Assembly: GCF_026151205.1 (NCBI RefSeq)
Contig: NC_087081.1
Location: forward strand, 2,113,246-2,177,245
Source: Bolinopsis microptera
Lineage: Eukaryota; Ctenophora; Tentaculata; Lobata; Bolinopsidae
Reading direction: 5' to 3'
Length of the DNA: 64,000 bases
The notes below the pieces were generated by a model. It worked only from the letters and a program-made list of their open reading frames with translations. It did not search any database and was not told the origin of the DNA. The translations under genes and the position numbers were made by a program. Shown one piece after another: positions 21,966 through 32,552 of the stretch; position 1 is the stretch's first letter, and each line of letters begins with the position of its first letter.

Positions 21966-22349
21966 TTTTTTTTATTGAAATCTTTCAAATCGATCAATTA
22001 CATACAAATTTACACAATGAATGAACAACATTAAATTTTCTCAAAAGTATAAGACTCCGATAAAATCAGATTTTCTAGGACAAAATGTATGTAATCAAAG
22101 GACCTGAGGGTCACCAAAACACAAATGTTGAGAGCAAAATGCACCTCCTGCACAAGTATGGGCCCACGAAAATCTTAAATTTTAAATAGAATTTCAAATA
22201 GAAACACACAAAAATATCAAAAGCAATCAAATCATATAATAAAGTGAAATCCATGATGTGATGACATGCACTAAAATGAGAAATGAGAAATACAGACAAC
22301 AGGGATTTAAGCTCCTTATGAACATATTGTTAGCTTTAGGTAAACTGCT
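21966..22349 (-). other. 3' untranslated tail of the LINE at 22350-24551
   Basis: On the minus strand this follows the LINE stop codon and ends at about 21966 in TTTCAATAAAAAAAAG, an AATAAA signal fused to a short A tail. This is the expected end of a retrotransposed LINE. No frame within it is recognised. Confidence 0.7.
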
Positions 22350-24551
22350 TCACATCTCTGTCTCGAGGGAAAACTCTAGATCATAATCAAAGTCCTCCGG
22401 CATAATTTTATCCCACATGTAGGAGGTCAATTTGCTTTTGAACTCAGAAATAGTCTCTATCTCACGTATATCTAGAGGAATATGATTCCATTTGGAATGG
22501 GTCCTAAAGTAAAAGTTCTTAGCAAAAGCGTTAGAGCTTGCTCGTGGTAAGATCGAGCTTACAAAACATAAGGGGTCCATGTGGCTATTTCTTAACCTTG
22601 AGTGGCCTTGATATGGTTGCAAATATGAGGGTAAAGTGACAGGAATATGTTGCTTCACAATTTTAAAGAAGAAAATAAGGTCAAGAAAGTCGAAGCGGTC
22701 TTCTATGGGCATAATCTTAAGCTGTCTGCATTTCTGAATGTATGTGGATGGTGGATAACTCATATACTCCTCGCGAAGAATCCACTTAATAGCACGCTTT
22801 TGGAGGCCCTCCAGCTTGCTTATCTGGGATTTTGTGACCGGTCTCCATATAACTGAGCAATGCTCAAATTGACTTCTCATTAAAGTGAGATACAGTACTC
22901 TACGACGATTTACATCTTGAACAAAATAGCAATTTCTCCTTACCATGCCTAATTTTTGGTTGGCCTTTGAGAGGACTTTAGAGCACTGGTCTTGCCAGTC
23001 GAGATTCTTGGTCACAAAAACACCCAAATCCTTTTCATGATCGACATAGTCAAGTGCGATTCTTCCCATGGAGTATACAAAGTTAAAGAGTGGTAGGACA
23101 CTAAGGAGGGAAACTGTTTCGGATATCCTTCCTGCGACGGTGAGGACCTTACATTTGTCGGGATGAAATCTCATTTTATTAGAAAGTGACCAGTCATGGA
23201 GATAATCAATGTCCTTCTGCAGTCGCAGGATATCAGACTCCGAAACAATCTCACGCCAAATTTTAGTATCATCGGCATACAGTGACAGTTGTGTGCCAGG
23301 TGAAATCCCCACTGATATATCATCAATGAACATAATGAACAACAAAGGTCCCAAAATTGACCCTTGTGGTACACCAGATTGGGCGTTTCTCATGGAAGAA
23401 AACTTACCACTTATCAAGACCTGTTGTTGCCTGTCTCTTAGATAATCAGTGATGAATTTCAGTAGCCTCCCATCAATACCAAATTTGCTCTTTAGCTTAA
23501 ATAATATAAGATCATGGTTAACTGAGTCGAAAGCTTTGGCAAAATCAAAGTAGACTACATCTGTTCTCATATTTTCATTCAGTGAGAGAGCTAGGCTGTC
23601 ACATAGACCTACAAGATTAGTTGCACATGATCTTTCAGCTCGAAAACCGTGTTGTTTATCGTTGATCATGCCGTTAGTAAGTGCAAGTAACTCATCTTTA
23701 ATTATGCGTTCAAGAACTTTGGTGATTAAGCATGTAAGGGATATTGGCCTATAATTTGAAACCTCGTGTTTATCACCTTTTTTATATATGGGTACAACGT
23801 GTCCCAGTTTCCACTCCCTAGGTAATGTCCCAATGTTGTAACATGAATGAAATAATAGTGATAATGGGTATGCAAGCCCAACAGCACAGTTTTTCAAAAG
23901 TTTCCCATGAATACCGTCAGGCCCATAAGCTTTGTTAGGGTTAATATTGGAAAGGATTTTTCGAACCCTTTGGTGGTCAAATGCAATATCAAAGCGCCAA
24001 TCGTTTGAATAATCAATATCTATGTCGTATAATGATGCTTCAGAGAACTGCTCAAAGAAAAAGCCATTAAATAAGTTGGCCTGGTCCTCTGGGCAGTTGC
24101 GGACAATGCCTTTGTAGCTTACAAACTCAGGAATTCTTTGACTAGCTGTTTTTGATTTTACATATGACCAGAATTTTTTTGTTACAAGAGCGCTATCATC
24201 TGATTCATTTAATGTTTCTCGCATTTTTTGAGCAACCACATTTTTGAAGTTTTTCCTGGCAAGGGAGAATGCTATTTGGGCTCTATCGCTTTTATGTCTA
24301 TCTTTATGAAGTTTTATTTTCTTGCGCCATGCATCATAGCACTCTGAGTCAAACCATGGATCTTGTCCATCTGTCTTAACTGAGCATTTCTTGATGAATT
24401 TGTCAGTGATATTAAAAAGTTTTTCTTTAATTTTTTTTTTTTTTTCGGGGGCCCTTTTAGAACAATCTCGGAGATCGACTTTTTCGGCGGGGGCGCCAAT
24501 AGGCAACGTTACGCGACGGCACTGCTTGGATGGGCCTATTTTATTGACCAT
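22350..24551 (-). CDS. Non-LTR retrotransposon ORF2 (reverse transcriptase)
   Basis: A 733-codon uninterrupted frame. RT motifs: YGPDGIHGKLLK (209-220), SNYRPISLTC (265-274), KQHGFRAERSC (299-309), YFDFAKAFDSVNHD (334-347), SGVPQGSILGPLLF (392-405) and the catalytic YADDT (425-429), followed by a LINE thumb region with QKRAIKWIL. It is Jockey/CR1-like. No endonuclease domain is present, so it is 5'-truncated. Residues 1 to about 40 are not LINE-derived: they translate a hAT-type MITE fragment and an A-run (EKKKK), so the natural LINE part begins near residue 41 (about 24430). The intact frame suggests a fairly young insertion. Autonomy is ruled out unless an endonuclease is supplied in trans. 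Confidence 0.93.
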   Translation of the reverse strand: MVNKIGPSKQCRRVTLPIGAPAEKVDLRDCSKRAPEKKKKIKEKLFNITDKFIKKCSVKTDGQDPWFDSECYDAWRKKIKLHKDRHKSDRAQIAFSLARKNFKNVVAQKMRETLNESDDSALVTKKFWSYVKSKTASQRIPEFVSYKGIVRNCPEDQANLFNGFFFEQFSEASLYDIDIDYSNDWRFDIAFDHQRVRKILSNINPNKAYGPDGIHGKLLKNCAVGLAYPLSLLFHSCYNIGTLPREWKLGHVVPIYKKGDKHEVSNYRPISLTCLITKVLERIIKDELLALTNGMINDKQHGFRAERSCATNLVGLCDSLALSLNENMRTDVVYFDFAKAFDSVNHDLILFKLKSKFGIDGRLLKFITDYLRDRQQQVLISGKFSSMRNAQSGVPQGSILGPLLFIMFIDDISVGISPGTQLSLYADDTKIWREIVSESDILRLQKDIDYLHDWSLSNKMRFHPDKCKVLTVAGRISETVSLLSVLPLFNFVYSMGRIALDYVDHEKDLGVFVTKNLDWQDQCSKVLSKANQKLGMVRRNCYFVQDVNRRRVLYLTLMRSQFEHCSVIWRPVTKSQISKLEGLQKRAIKWILREEYMSYPPSTYIQKCRQLKIMPIEDRFDFLDLIFFFKIVKQHIPVTLPSYLQPYQGHSRLRNSHMDPLCFVSSILPRASSNAFAKNFYFRTHSKWNHIPLDIREIETISEFKSKLTSYMWDKIMPEDFDYDLEFSLETEM
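24441..24520 (-). mobile_element. hAT-type MITE terminal fragment at the LINE 5' junction
   Basis: The plus strand reads TTTTTCGGCGGGGGCGCC, then AGGCAACGTTACGC, matching the end of the MITEs at 8552-8839 and 29470-29716, though the last bases are mutated (CGACGGCACTG). It abuts a T-run next to the LINE. It supplies the out-of-family N-terminus of the 22350-24551 frame. Confidence 0.75.
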
Positions 24552-24686
24552 TGTTATAATGCTATAATTGTCTGGCCCGTCGTGTACTACTTCGTAGCAT
24601 TTGCAGTCGGGCCATTTCGAGAAGAAAGCGGCGCGCGCTACTTAAAAAAGCGGCGCGCGCTAAGAAATCTAGACAAGTAGGCTTTT

Positions 24687-25051
24687 ACTAAATCGCTCGC
24701 CCAAAAATTTCACGTGACTTAGGTTTTTTTGGTTTTGCAGCCGTACAAAACGGTTTTACGTAAACCCTAATCCCAACCCTAACCCTAAACATAACCCCGA
24801 AGCTATCCATAATCTTAACCGCAATCCTAACCCTAACCCGAGCCCTAAATAATCGAATTCACGTTTTACTAGCCTGTCACGTGACCAAAACGGGTTTTTG
24901 CCCATAACTCTCCAGGAAAGCATTTTAAGCCTACGTCATGGGGGGTGATTCGAAATCAGCATTCAAAAATACACCGCTCTAGATCACTTTCATGCCTAAA
25001 GGGCCTTTTCACAAGAATTTTCTTAAAATTTGGGCGAGCGATTTAGTAGGA
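24687..25051. mobile_element. 365-bp inverted-repeat MITE carrying CCCTAA repeats
   Basis: TACTAAATCGCTCGCCCAAA at the left is inverted at the right (TTTGGGCGAGCGATTTAGTA, ending about 25050). Terminal TA on each side would fit a TA target duplication. The interior holds degenerate CCCTAACCCTAA stretches (24766-24790 and 24822-24846) and several CACGTGAC motifs. It has no ORF. Confidence 0.75.
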
Positions 25052-25119
25052 GCGAGACGGGTAATATCCGTCATCCGTCAACCCATTTTAGTCCTTAGTG
25101 TTTATTGATTCACGATGTC

Positions 25120-25560
25120 AATCCTTCGCAGCTCGGTGAGGCACAGTGGTGCATTTTGCCGATCTACCGAAGTGGTCCGGTTGCGAGAAGCCTTATTTGA
25201 TGCGCGCGCGACCCAGTAGTGCATCGCGCTACAATAGTGTTTACTGTCACCAATTAGCACGCGAATACTGAATAGGCCCATGGTTCGGCGAATGTTTTGT
25301 ATATAAACCGGCGCATTCACCTAACCATTTAATTGACGATGTCAATTCATGGCAGCTCGGCGCGGCACAGTAACGGATCGCGCTACAACTAACCATAAGC
25401 TTTCTCGTCGCTGCGGGCGCGCTTGTTTCACAAGTAAGGCGGGCACGCGTTCTTGCAAGCGCTAGGGCTCTGGATAGAGGAATGCGGCGCAGCTCTTTGA
25501 CGGATGTTACTCGTCTAAATTTCTTCGAAGTAGCGCGCACCGCTTTCTTTTCGAAAGAAG
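25120..25560. repeat. GC-rich dispersed repeat, relatives at 21.3 and 27.7 kb
   Basis: GGGCGCGCTTGTTTCACAAG at about 25404 recurs at about 27716, together with GGGCTCTGGATAGAG at about 25464 and 27772. CGATGTCAAT..GCAGCTCGG occurs at 25114 and 25337 and inverted near 21350. GC content is far above the surroundings. Confidence 0.7.
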
Positions 25561-25784
25561 TAGCGCACGCCGGGCCAGACCATTAACAATGGTCAAGGCG
25601 CAGCTTAGTAATTCATCTCGCTTGCAATATTGGACATTTTATTGAGTGCATGAGGATCGGTGCCAACCCCTGTAAGAATTTCTTCGACAGGAAAGTTGGG
25701 ATAGGGTCAATACTACAAATACAACTTCACCCCCTCATCTTCCTCAAAATCTAAGCTCTCCACCCAAATCAGTCATAACATGAG

Positions 25785-26646
25785 TAGTAGAGGCTCTTAC
25801 GGGCAAAAAGACGTGTTTTCTGCTACGAGTTTAGAGACCTAACCGCTAATTGGACACAATAGTATGATGTCTAAGGATCGTTAATATGTTAAGAAGTATA
25901 AATTTGGCCTTATCAGTCACGTGCTATACCAATGCGCGTTTTAAACTTTGACAGTCTATTACTCTAAGGCAAATAGAGTAATTATATTCATATTTTGTCA
26001 GCAATAAGATCACATTATTTTCTATTTAGTGTGAAAATATGAGCTAGAACGGACATAATCTCGCTGAGTTATAGCTGTTTGAAATTTATGATGAACGCGC
26101 GGGTGCCAATTGATAACAACTAAATGCTTTTGCGCGTAGTGCGCGTCGAAAATTTGGCAAAAACGCTTGCGGAGTGAAAATATTCAAACTTCGATAAAGT
26201 ATATGAAGTGGGTACTTCTCGGAAAGGAAAAATTTAGGCAAACACGATGTGACTATTTTTGGGTTGATTTAATACAACTGCAAAAAATTATTCAAACTTC
26301 AAGCAAAAAAGTCACAATTTTTACCACTTTTTTGGATTTTTACCTCAGAACAAATAGAGGGATTTGTTTTATTTTTATACAATCTTGTGCGGCTGTCTTT
26401 TAGCTATCTTTATGCAAGTTTTGCCGACATGCCAACAAAATTAACTTGCTCAAAATATCAAAAAACATGGTTTTTTGGCCTATTTTTGGCCCAAAAATCG
26501 GTTTTTTTGCGATTTTATCCCAGAACAATCAGTCCAATCATCTTGAAACCACTTTCAATCGATTCTACGGTCAAAAATACGTCTAGTAAGGTGTATCTGG
26601 GGTCCCTAACGTATCGAACAGACAATGCCCGTAAGAGCCTCTACTA
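25785..26646. mobile_element. 862-bp inverted-repeat element with GAG duplication
   Basis: The left end TAGTAGAGGCTCTTACGGGC (25785) and its exact complement GCCCGTAAGAGCCTCTACTA (ending 26646) form the termini. GAG flanks both sides (25782-25784 and 26647-26649), giving a possible 3-bp target duplication. The interior includes AT-rich short frames (26167-26403 and 26387-26647) of no known family, so it is non-autonomous. Confidence 0.82.
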
Positions 26647-26748
26647 GAGGGAAGAATTCGTGAATACCTGGAAAGCTGCCAAGGCCTCCTCGCCAAAACT
26701 AGAATTCTATAACTTAATTTCAAAAATTTATATACATATCACACATTT

Positions 26749-27066
26749 ATGGAAGTTTTTAAAATACTAAAACTAAGGTGCCCAGCATCACTGCAACAGC
26801 ATTATCAGTCATCTTTTAGAAAGGAAACCACTATCATTTCACAACTCCCATCTAATAACTTCATATCAAGATCCACCAAAATTTGGAACACAATTGCACC
26901 TAAACTTAAGCTCTTTGACTACTCCTTCAAGATTAGCCTTGCTAAAAGTCGCCTGAAAAAGGCACTTCTAAAGCTGCAACATGCTTATAATGATTCGGCA
27001 TGGACCACAAGCGATTATGACATAATGCAGCTGTCATTTGAAAACAACCCCCTTCATCAAATTTAA
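26749..27066 (+). pseudogene. LINE ORF C-terminal tail
   Basis: A 105-residue frame with the pattern LRCPASLQQ .. NNFISRSTKIWNTIAPKLK, the usual post-RT ending of CR1/Jockey-like ORFs (R-S-x-x-x-WN-x-L/I-P). Everything upstream (RT, endonuclease) is missing. The downstream repeat at 27187-27262 probably belongs to its 3' end. Confidence 0.7.
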
Positions 27067-27186
27067 TCCAATGATCTCGGCCCGCAGGCTCCTCCTATTA
27101 AACAAATTTGATTTTGGTAAATGTGTGCTGACTCCACCACCTATGTATTGAACCTAATATTTAGTGTATTACAGGTAGAAATTTAC

Positions 27187-27262
27187 TGGGCCGCGCTCAG
27201 CCTGTCATTCCGCCTAATCTCTATTGTTTATCAACATTAAAGCCTGGGGTCCTCAGGTAAGT
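27187..27262. repeat. Dispersed repeat, inverted relative of 20930-20992
   Basis: It contains CCTGTCATTCCGCC and CCTGGGGTCCTCAGGTAAG, the complement of blocks at 20930-20992. Confidence 0.7.
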
Positions 27263-27689
27263 AGAAATTGACTTAGGTAGGTATTTTTCTCTTAGGTAGA
27301 TATTAAGAATTTGGTTAATTTCTTAATTGTATGACTATTTCCATTACTGAGACGTTTTTAATATTTAATTTAGGAGGGTTTTTGAAATTTTTATAGGACT
27401 GGTTCACAGAGTGAACAGATTCCAGATTTATATATTTTTAAACTGATATTTAATAAATGATTAAAAGAACAAATTTTAAAGTTGCCATTAGATCCAAAAA
27501 TACACCCATTATGCTTACTTAAAAACAACTCTAAATCAGTAGGCTGTCACTCTATTAATTGCTAATGCACCACACCGCTACCTCCACTGCACTAATAGTT
27601 ATACAATAAATTCTACAATCCTAATTTTGTATCGTGATGGAGACCGGTGTTCATACAAAACATTTACTAGGTTGCCGTTTGGTGTTCAC

Positions 27690-27800
27690 CTAACCATGTG
27701 CTTTCGCGCCACTGCGGGCGCGCTTGTTTCACAAGTCAAGAGGCGGGGCGGGCGCGCGCTACTGCAAGCGCAAGGGCTCTGGATAGAGCAAGTTTGGTGT
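27690..27800. repeat. GC-rich dispersed repeat copy
   Basis: Shares GGGCGCGCTTGTTTCACAAG and GGGCTCTGGATAGAG with 25380-25490 in direct orientation. No gene is seen. Confidence 0.75.
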
Positions 27801-28004
27801 GAGCAATAGCGAACAGCACGCACACTCCTTTGCCCCGTCAACCTATATCTAATCTATTTAAAGAGTGACAACCATACTGCACATTGAATTAGGATTCCGT
27901 TAAATATCAAATTGATTTATTGTAAACTTGTTTAATCTGTAATAAATGGCATAAAATTGAAATTTTTGTTTAACTGAATTAAACATGATTTCGAACCAGA
28001 GGCA

Positions 28005-28352
28005 TATCTACGAATTATCAAAATACCTGATGTTCGAAAAAGTCTGACAAGGTTTCGTATCAGCTGCCACAACCTCTACATCGAAAGGGGCAGATACGAA
28101 ACCCCCTTTGTACCAAGAGAAGAACGTTGGTGCACTTACTGCTTTTTCAGCAAAGGGCTCAAGCCTATTGAGGACGAAAGTCACGTATTGATTGACTGTT
28201 TGCTCTACTCCTCAGTTAGGGAAAAATTCAATTTCCATCCCCTAAACATTACTGACCTAGTCGGTTTGCTCTCCAACAAAACTCTAGATCCTACCACACT
28301 CACTGCCACAGCAAGAGCAGTGAGTGAAACAAATTTAGTGAAACAAATTTAA
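28005..28352 (+). pseudogene. LINE C-terminal zinc-knuckle fragment
   Basis: The frame is open from 28005 to TAA at 28350-28352. It reads RFRISCHNLYIERGRYETP and then CTYCFFSKG..EDESHVLIDC, a C-x2-C..H-x4-C arrangement typical of the C-terminal zinc region in many LINE ORFs. RT motifs are missing upstream, so it is a 5'-truncated remnant. There is no start codon. Confidence 0.75.
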
Positions 28353-28611
28353 AATTTTATCCTTTATTTTACAATCATAATATAATAATATTCATAAGCC
28401 TCCGTTTTGAAAGTTTTAAATTTTAATACATTCACATTTCTATTTTTTTTTGTAAAAGAAGAAGAGTGTGTCAAACAGTATATATATACATTCAATTAAA
28501 TCAAGTGATGCAATTGGCAGAGCACAATCAAATTTTAAGTGTTGCAATTGGCAGAGCACAATTCATTGCTACCAATAATTTTTTCAAAAACATTTCAACA
28601 AAACACATGAT

Positions 28612-28890
28612 CTACTCCATTATAGGGGCAGGGATGAGGTTGTATGAAACTTCTGATAGCTGAATCTCACGTTTGGTGTCCACCTTCTTTCCTCGGTACC
28701 CTCGTAGAGCAATAAGAGTTGTTCTCAACATTGCAAATCTTATCCTAGTTCTCACGTGTCTTACTACATCGCAGTACCTTTCCTTCCTTTTTCTTGCAAT
28801 GAGGTCTGCTACTCTGTTGACGAACTGCTTACACTCTTTGGACATTCCTCCAGATGTGAGGAATACAATTTTATGTACAAGTCAATAACT
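28612..28890 (-). pseudogene. Retroelement ORF C-terminus, copy A
   Basis: The minus strand reads TSGGMSKECKQFVNRVADLI, then RIRFAMLRTTLIALRGYRGK, the conserved end of a retroelement ORF repeated in many invertebrate genomes (known to me as a repeat-associated ORF; I cannot place its class firmly). No RT domain accompanies it. A more decayed relative lies at 29985-30185 on the same strand. Confidence 0.65.
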
Positions 28891-29469
28891 GGCCGCCAAA
28901 GCCGCGCATTCTTGAAAACAGGATTAACTTGATTATAGTTATACGACTATGTAAATTTAAAACTATCCGTGGTTTTTTCTTTAAAATAAATAAGCAATCC
29001 ATTCAATTCTCTCTGTGAACGAAAATTATACAGCCTATTATGAGAGCCCAGATTTCCACTCAAATACTGGCAAGTGCATAATGCTATAGGACCTTAAAAT
29101 AAGATTGAACCATACAAACTCGATTTATCTATTTTTCTAAAACTAGCATTATATAACATTTCTAAATTATCCCTACACACTTGTAAATAATTAGAATTGT
29201 GTAACTTAAATTATTTCAGAATTACAACTATTGTGTACTCAATAAAGTAATTATCACTTTTGTATCCTTGTATCCTTGTATCCTTGTATCCTTGTACTAC
29301 ACAACTTGAAACTTGTCTGACATTTTCTTGCCAAGCACAGCTCACAGTCCATAAATTCCGGGCACAACGTTACTAAATGGCGTAACATTACGAAATGGCG
29401 ATAAAAACACCTCAATCACGTTTTCGATCATTTAACTGAGTCGACCAAGGAGACATTACATAGATTTGC

Positions 29470-29716
29470 GGGGAGGGGCCGTCTTAGGGGGCGCCAAATC
29501 GTCGTTTGAATGTGGGACAATTTCGAAAACCGAACTAAAGTATTAGCAAAACTGTGCGTTTTGCTCTAGATACACACTTTTTTAGAGATTTTACCGGCGT
29601 ATTCTCTAAAATCACCTAATTTGTTCAATTTTAGCGAGGGGCACTAAAAGGGGAGGGGCGCCAACAGGGGGGCGCTTTTTTGGCGGGGGGCGCCAACAGG
29701 CAACGTTACGCCACTG
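29470..29716 (-). mobile_element. hAT-type MITE, inverted relative of 8552-8839
   Basis: It is largely the reverse complement of 8552-8839, including TAGAGATTTTACCGGCGTAT and AAATCGTCGTTTGAATGTGG, and ends in CGTTACGCCACTG at 29716. The opposite terminus is not preserved (nothing matches beyond about 29470), so it is truncated. Confidence 0.88.
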
Positions 29717-29803
29717 GTAGACAGCATTGGAATTCAAACCCTACCACATGGTCTAGTATTTCTCTTTGATTGTAAGTTCTCTACAGTGTTACACATAAAA
29801 AAA

Positions 29804-29831
29804 GGGGGGGGGGGGGGGGGGGGGGGGGGGG
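29804..29831. repeat. Poly-G tract
   Basis: An uninterrupted run of about 26 G. Similar G or C runs occur at about 34930-34950, 37480-37494, 52073-52097, 52293-52311 and 59701-59722. Run lengths in an assembly are unreliable. Confidence 0.85.
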
Positions 29832-29984
29832 AGGGAGACCCCAACCCATGTAGCTGAGACACCTCACATGAGCAAGTAGACCAAATTGGCTCTTCTACTG
29901 CTACCGCCGAAGCAGTGGATTTGGAGTCCTCCCTGGGATCATTTCGTCTGTAAAATTTTACACAATGTAAAAGCTACAATAAAT

Positions 29985-30185
29985 TATCTACAAAATTTAC
30001 ATTATAAACAAATTTAGAAGACCTCATAGCTCATCTTCTGAGGGATGAGATTTAAGGATACATCATTCAGTCCAAGATGCTGAGCTGTTTGTCCTCCTCT
30101 GATTCTCCTGAGTGCTATGATGTACTTCGTAGCTGATCAAACCTGAATCGTGTTATGATGTGATTTTTGACATGGTTATTGGCTT
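29985..30185 (-). pseudogene. Retroelement ORF C-terminus, copy B (decayed)
   Basis: The minus strand gives TRFRFDQLRST, then after a frame change IIALRRIRGGQTAQHLGLND and VSLNLIPQKM. This aligns with copy A at 28612-28890 (RIRFAMLRTTLIALRGYRG.. SYNLIPAPIME). At least one frameshift breaks it. Confidence 0.6.
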
Positions 30186-31008
30186 ATTTTTGTTGTTGTC
30201 AGCTTTCATCTCAGAGATACGAACACAGTGCAGAGTGGTCCCATACCTTCAGATGGTGTAAATACTAGTGGGACAAAGGAACCTTTCTCTGACTGAAGTA
30301 CTCTCTCCTCACAGAGATCTCTATAGTGTTACACATCGAATTAGACCAAACTGATTTAGGTCTTTGGAACCCCCTCTGATTATCAGGGGGTTCATGGCTT
30401 ACCTTATTAATTTTTCTCAGAAATGGCACTCAGTGTACCTTTTAGTGTAAGATGGTCTATACACATCAATAAGTATGATCATCCCACTGTTAGTTTCACA
30501 TGTACAACTTCACCTGTACAATCTCTTGTATGTTGCCCAGATAATTTGACATGACTGTATTGGATTTTCTGTAACGTCAGTTACTGTTCTGCAGTAAGCT
30601 TTTTTTAATAATTTTGTATTGTATATTGATTGATTGATTGAAATAAATTTTCGTGCACATACAGAATGAATGGTTAATAATTTAATATATATGTAGACCA
30701 AGCTCTGTGCACGGGATGCTTCCTGGAAGAATCCAGTTCTTTTAGCAGGGCACCCTACCTAAAGCCAAATTGAGATATAATAATCATATTCCTAGGGAAA
30801 TAATCAGAAATCGAATACCAATCAAATAATATGATATATAGGAGTAGTAACCATATTTACTATGCAAAATGCCCCAACCTCATAGTGTAAATTTATATAA
30901 AATTCAAATTCCATACCACCACTAAACCCCAACAGTCAACACAACAGCCCAAGCAAAATTAAATAACTTCTTATATACTGTCATACTACAAATATTGAAG
31001 TATTCATA

Positions 31009-31944
31009 TTGTTTGTATATTTAGAGTTCTATATATATTCTTATAGTCTATCCGGCTGTCTGTTCACCCTTGTCTTGGCTGGTGCTTTGAATGAACTTAG
31101 ATGGACTATAACAATCAGTTTAGATAGGCCGATCCCCCCGATTACTATTGCTGGCCTTCCACTTGACACTGAATATGCTGATGATGTTGACTTCAATGAT
31201 TAAGAGAAAGACAACTTGAGAGCTATTTTGCCCCAGGCAACAGCTATACTCGAGAAATGGAACCTCTTTGTCAATGAAGACAAAACGGACTTCACTCATG
31301 TTTATTTAGCTAGTACGGGTGAAGTCGACAGAGATGGAAAATTAGTGTCGGGGAATGAAGCATGGAGGAAAAGTATCACTCTAGGGTCCGTCTTGTGTAG
31401 CAAAGCTGATATTCAGCGTCGCATAAACCTGGGATATGCTGCCTTTAACAATTACAAGAAGGCCTGGAGTGATAAACTGCCCCTAAACAAACGTCTAATA
31501 CTGTATAATGCTTTAGTCGTATCGGTTCTTATGTACAACTCATCCTGTTGGGCCGTCCCCAAAATATTCCTTGAAAAACTAGATGTTGTTCACTGCAGAC
31601 ATCTTTGCACTATTTTGAATATAAAGTACCCAGGAGTCATCTCCAACAAAAACTTGTATAAACGCTGCAATGCTGAACCATTGTCAGAAAAAGTGGCCCG
31701 TAGTCGGTGGAGAATGTTAGGACATGTTTTGCGGGGTCCTATTGACGGACCAGCGTTTTCTTTCCTCATTTTTGCCATCAATACACTGGAATTACCAGGG
31801 AGAAGAGGAAGACCCCAAAGCAATCTATTCTCGCTGATTGTGCATGATTTATGTAAAAGAAATCTTTATTTGAATAATATCTTTGACCTGCATTATCTCC
31901 GTAATTTGAGTTATGACAAGAGATATTGGCGGAAATTGCAATGA
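31009..31944 (+). pseudogene. 5'-truncated LINE reverse transcriptase fragment
   Basis: One frame from 31009 to 31944 with a single in-frame TAA at 31201-31203. It begins within RT (SGCLFTLVLAGALNELR, then the catalytic YADDVDF) and continues through a thumb region (KWNLFVNEDKTDF, YNALVVSVLMYNSSCW) to RWRMLGHVLRG and GRRGRPQS, the usual C-terminal end of RTE/CR1-related LINEs. Its sequence is unlike the LINEs at 12.9 and 22.4 kb, so it is a third lineage. A (TTA)n run at about 32366-32389 may be its 3' tail. Confidence 0.85.
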
Positions 31945-32552
31945 AGTTTTTAATTTTTAGTTTTTGTTTAAGGGAAAGATTAGACTTGGGCGTTGTTTTT
32001 TAACTATCCCTTGTTTAGAACTTTGATTTAATAATATATAGAAATTTTAATATTTTATGATTTTTCATCTTTATTATCTTACATATATCATTTTGTTAGT
32101 CTGATGAGTCTCATACATAGATTTCTTTTGGTCATCATCTATGTTTTGTTAGAAAACCTGCTAACCTTTCTTGGATATCTTCTTGTTAGGTGTATCTGCC
32201 TTATTTAGTCAGGATTTTACTTGCAGCTATAAACTTCCGTTTTTACTCCTGTCCAAGGCTAGATGCACGATCTCTACTGTCATTTAGGTATCATTTACAG
32301 CTGAGCATAAGGGTTAAATTTAAATTATTTAACCTATTGGTGCTGTATAAAAATAACATTAATTTATTATTATTATTATTATTATAAGACTTGTACTCCT
32401 TGACGCTACTTGAATTGCTTTTCAACTTGAGATTCTCATTGAAGATCATTTCTATCCCACTGACACAACAATTTGTATTTTCGAAGGTATCTAACTCTAT
32501 ATAATTATGTACCATAGACAACAACAATTGGGGACCGGGGGAATAATATTTT

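Larger units (their letters stand above)
24548..25594. mobile_element. Possible ~1-kb foldback element
   Basis: GACCATTGTTATAATG..TGTCTGGCCCG at 24545-24583 is inverted relative to GCCGGGCCAGACCATTAACAATGG at 25571-25594; the left end has a ~9-bp extra insert. AAGTAGCGCGC/GCGCGCTACTT motifs also face each other inside. No transposase is present. The 24687-25051 element is nested in it. The boundaries are tentative. Confidence 0.5.

Noticed and set aside
21706-24850. A true telomere or chromosome-end fusion from CCCTAA runs
   Set aside because: The runs are short, degenerate and embedded in a repeated element.
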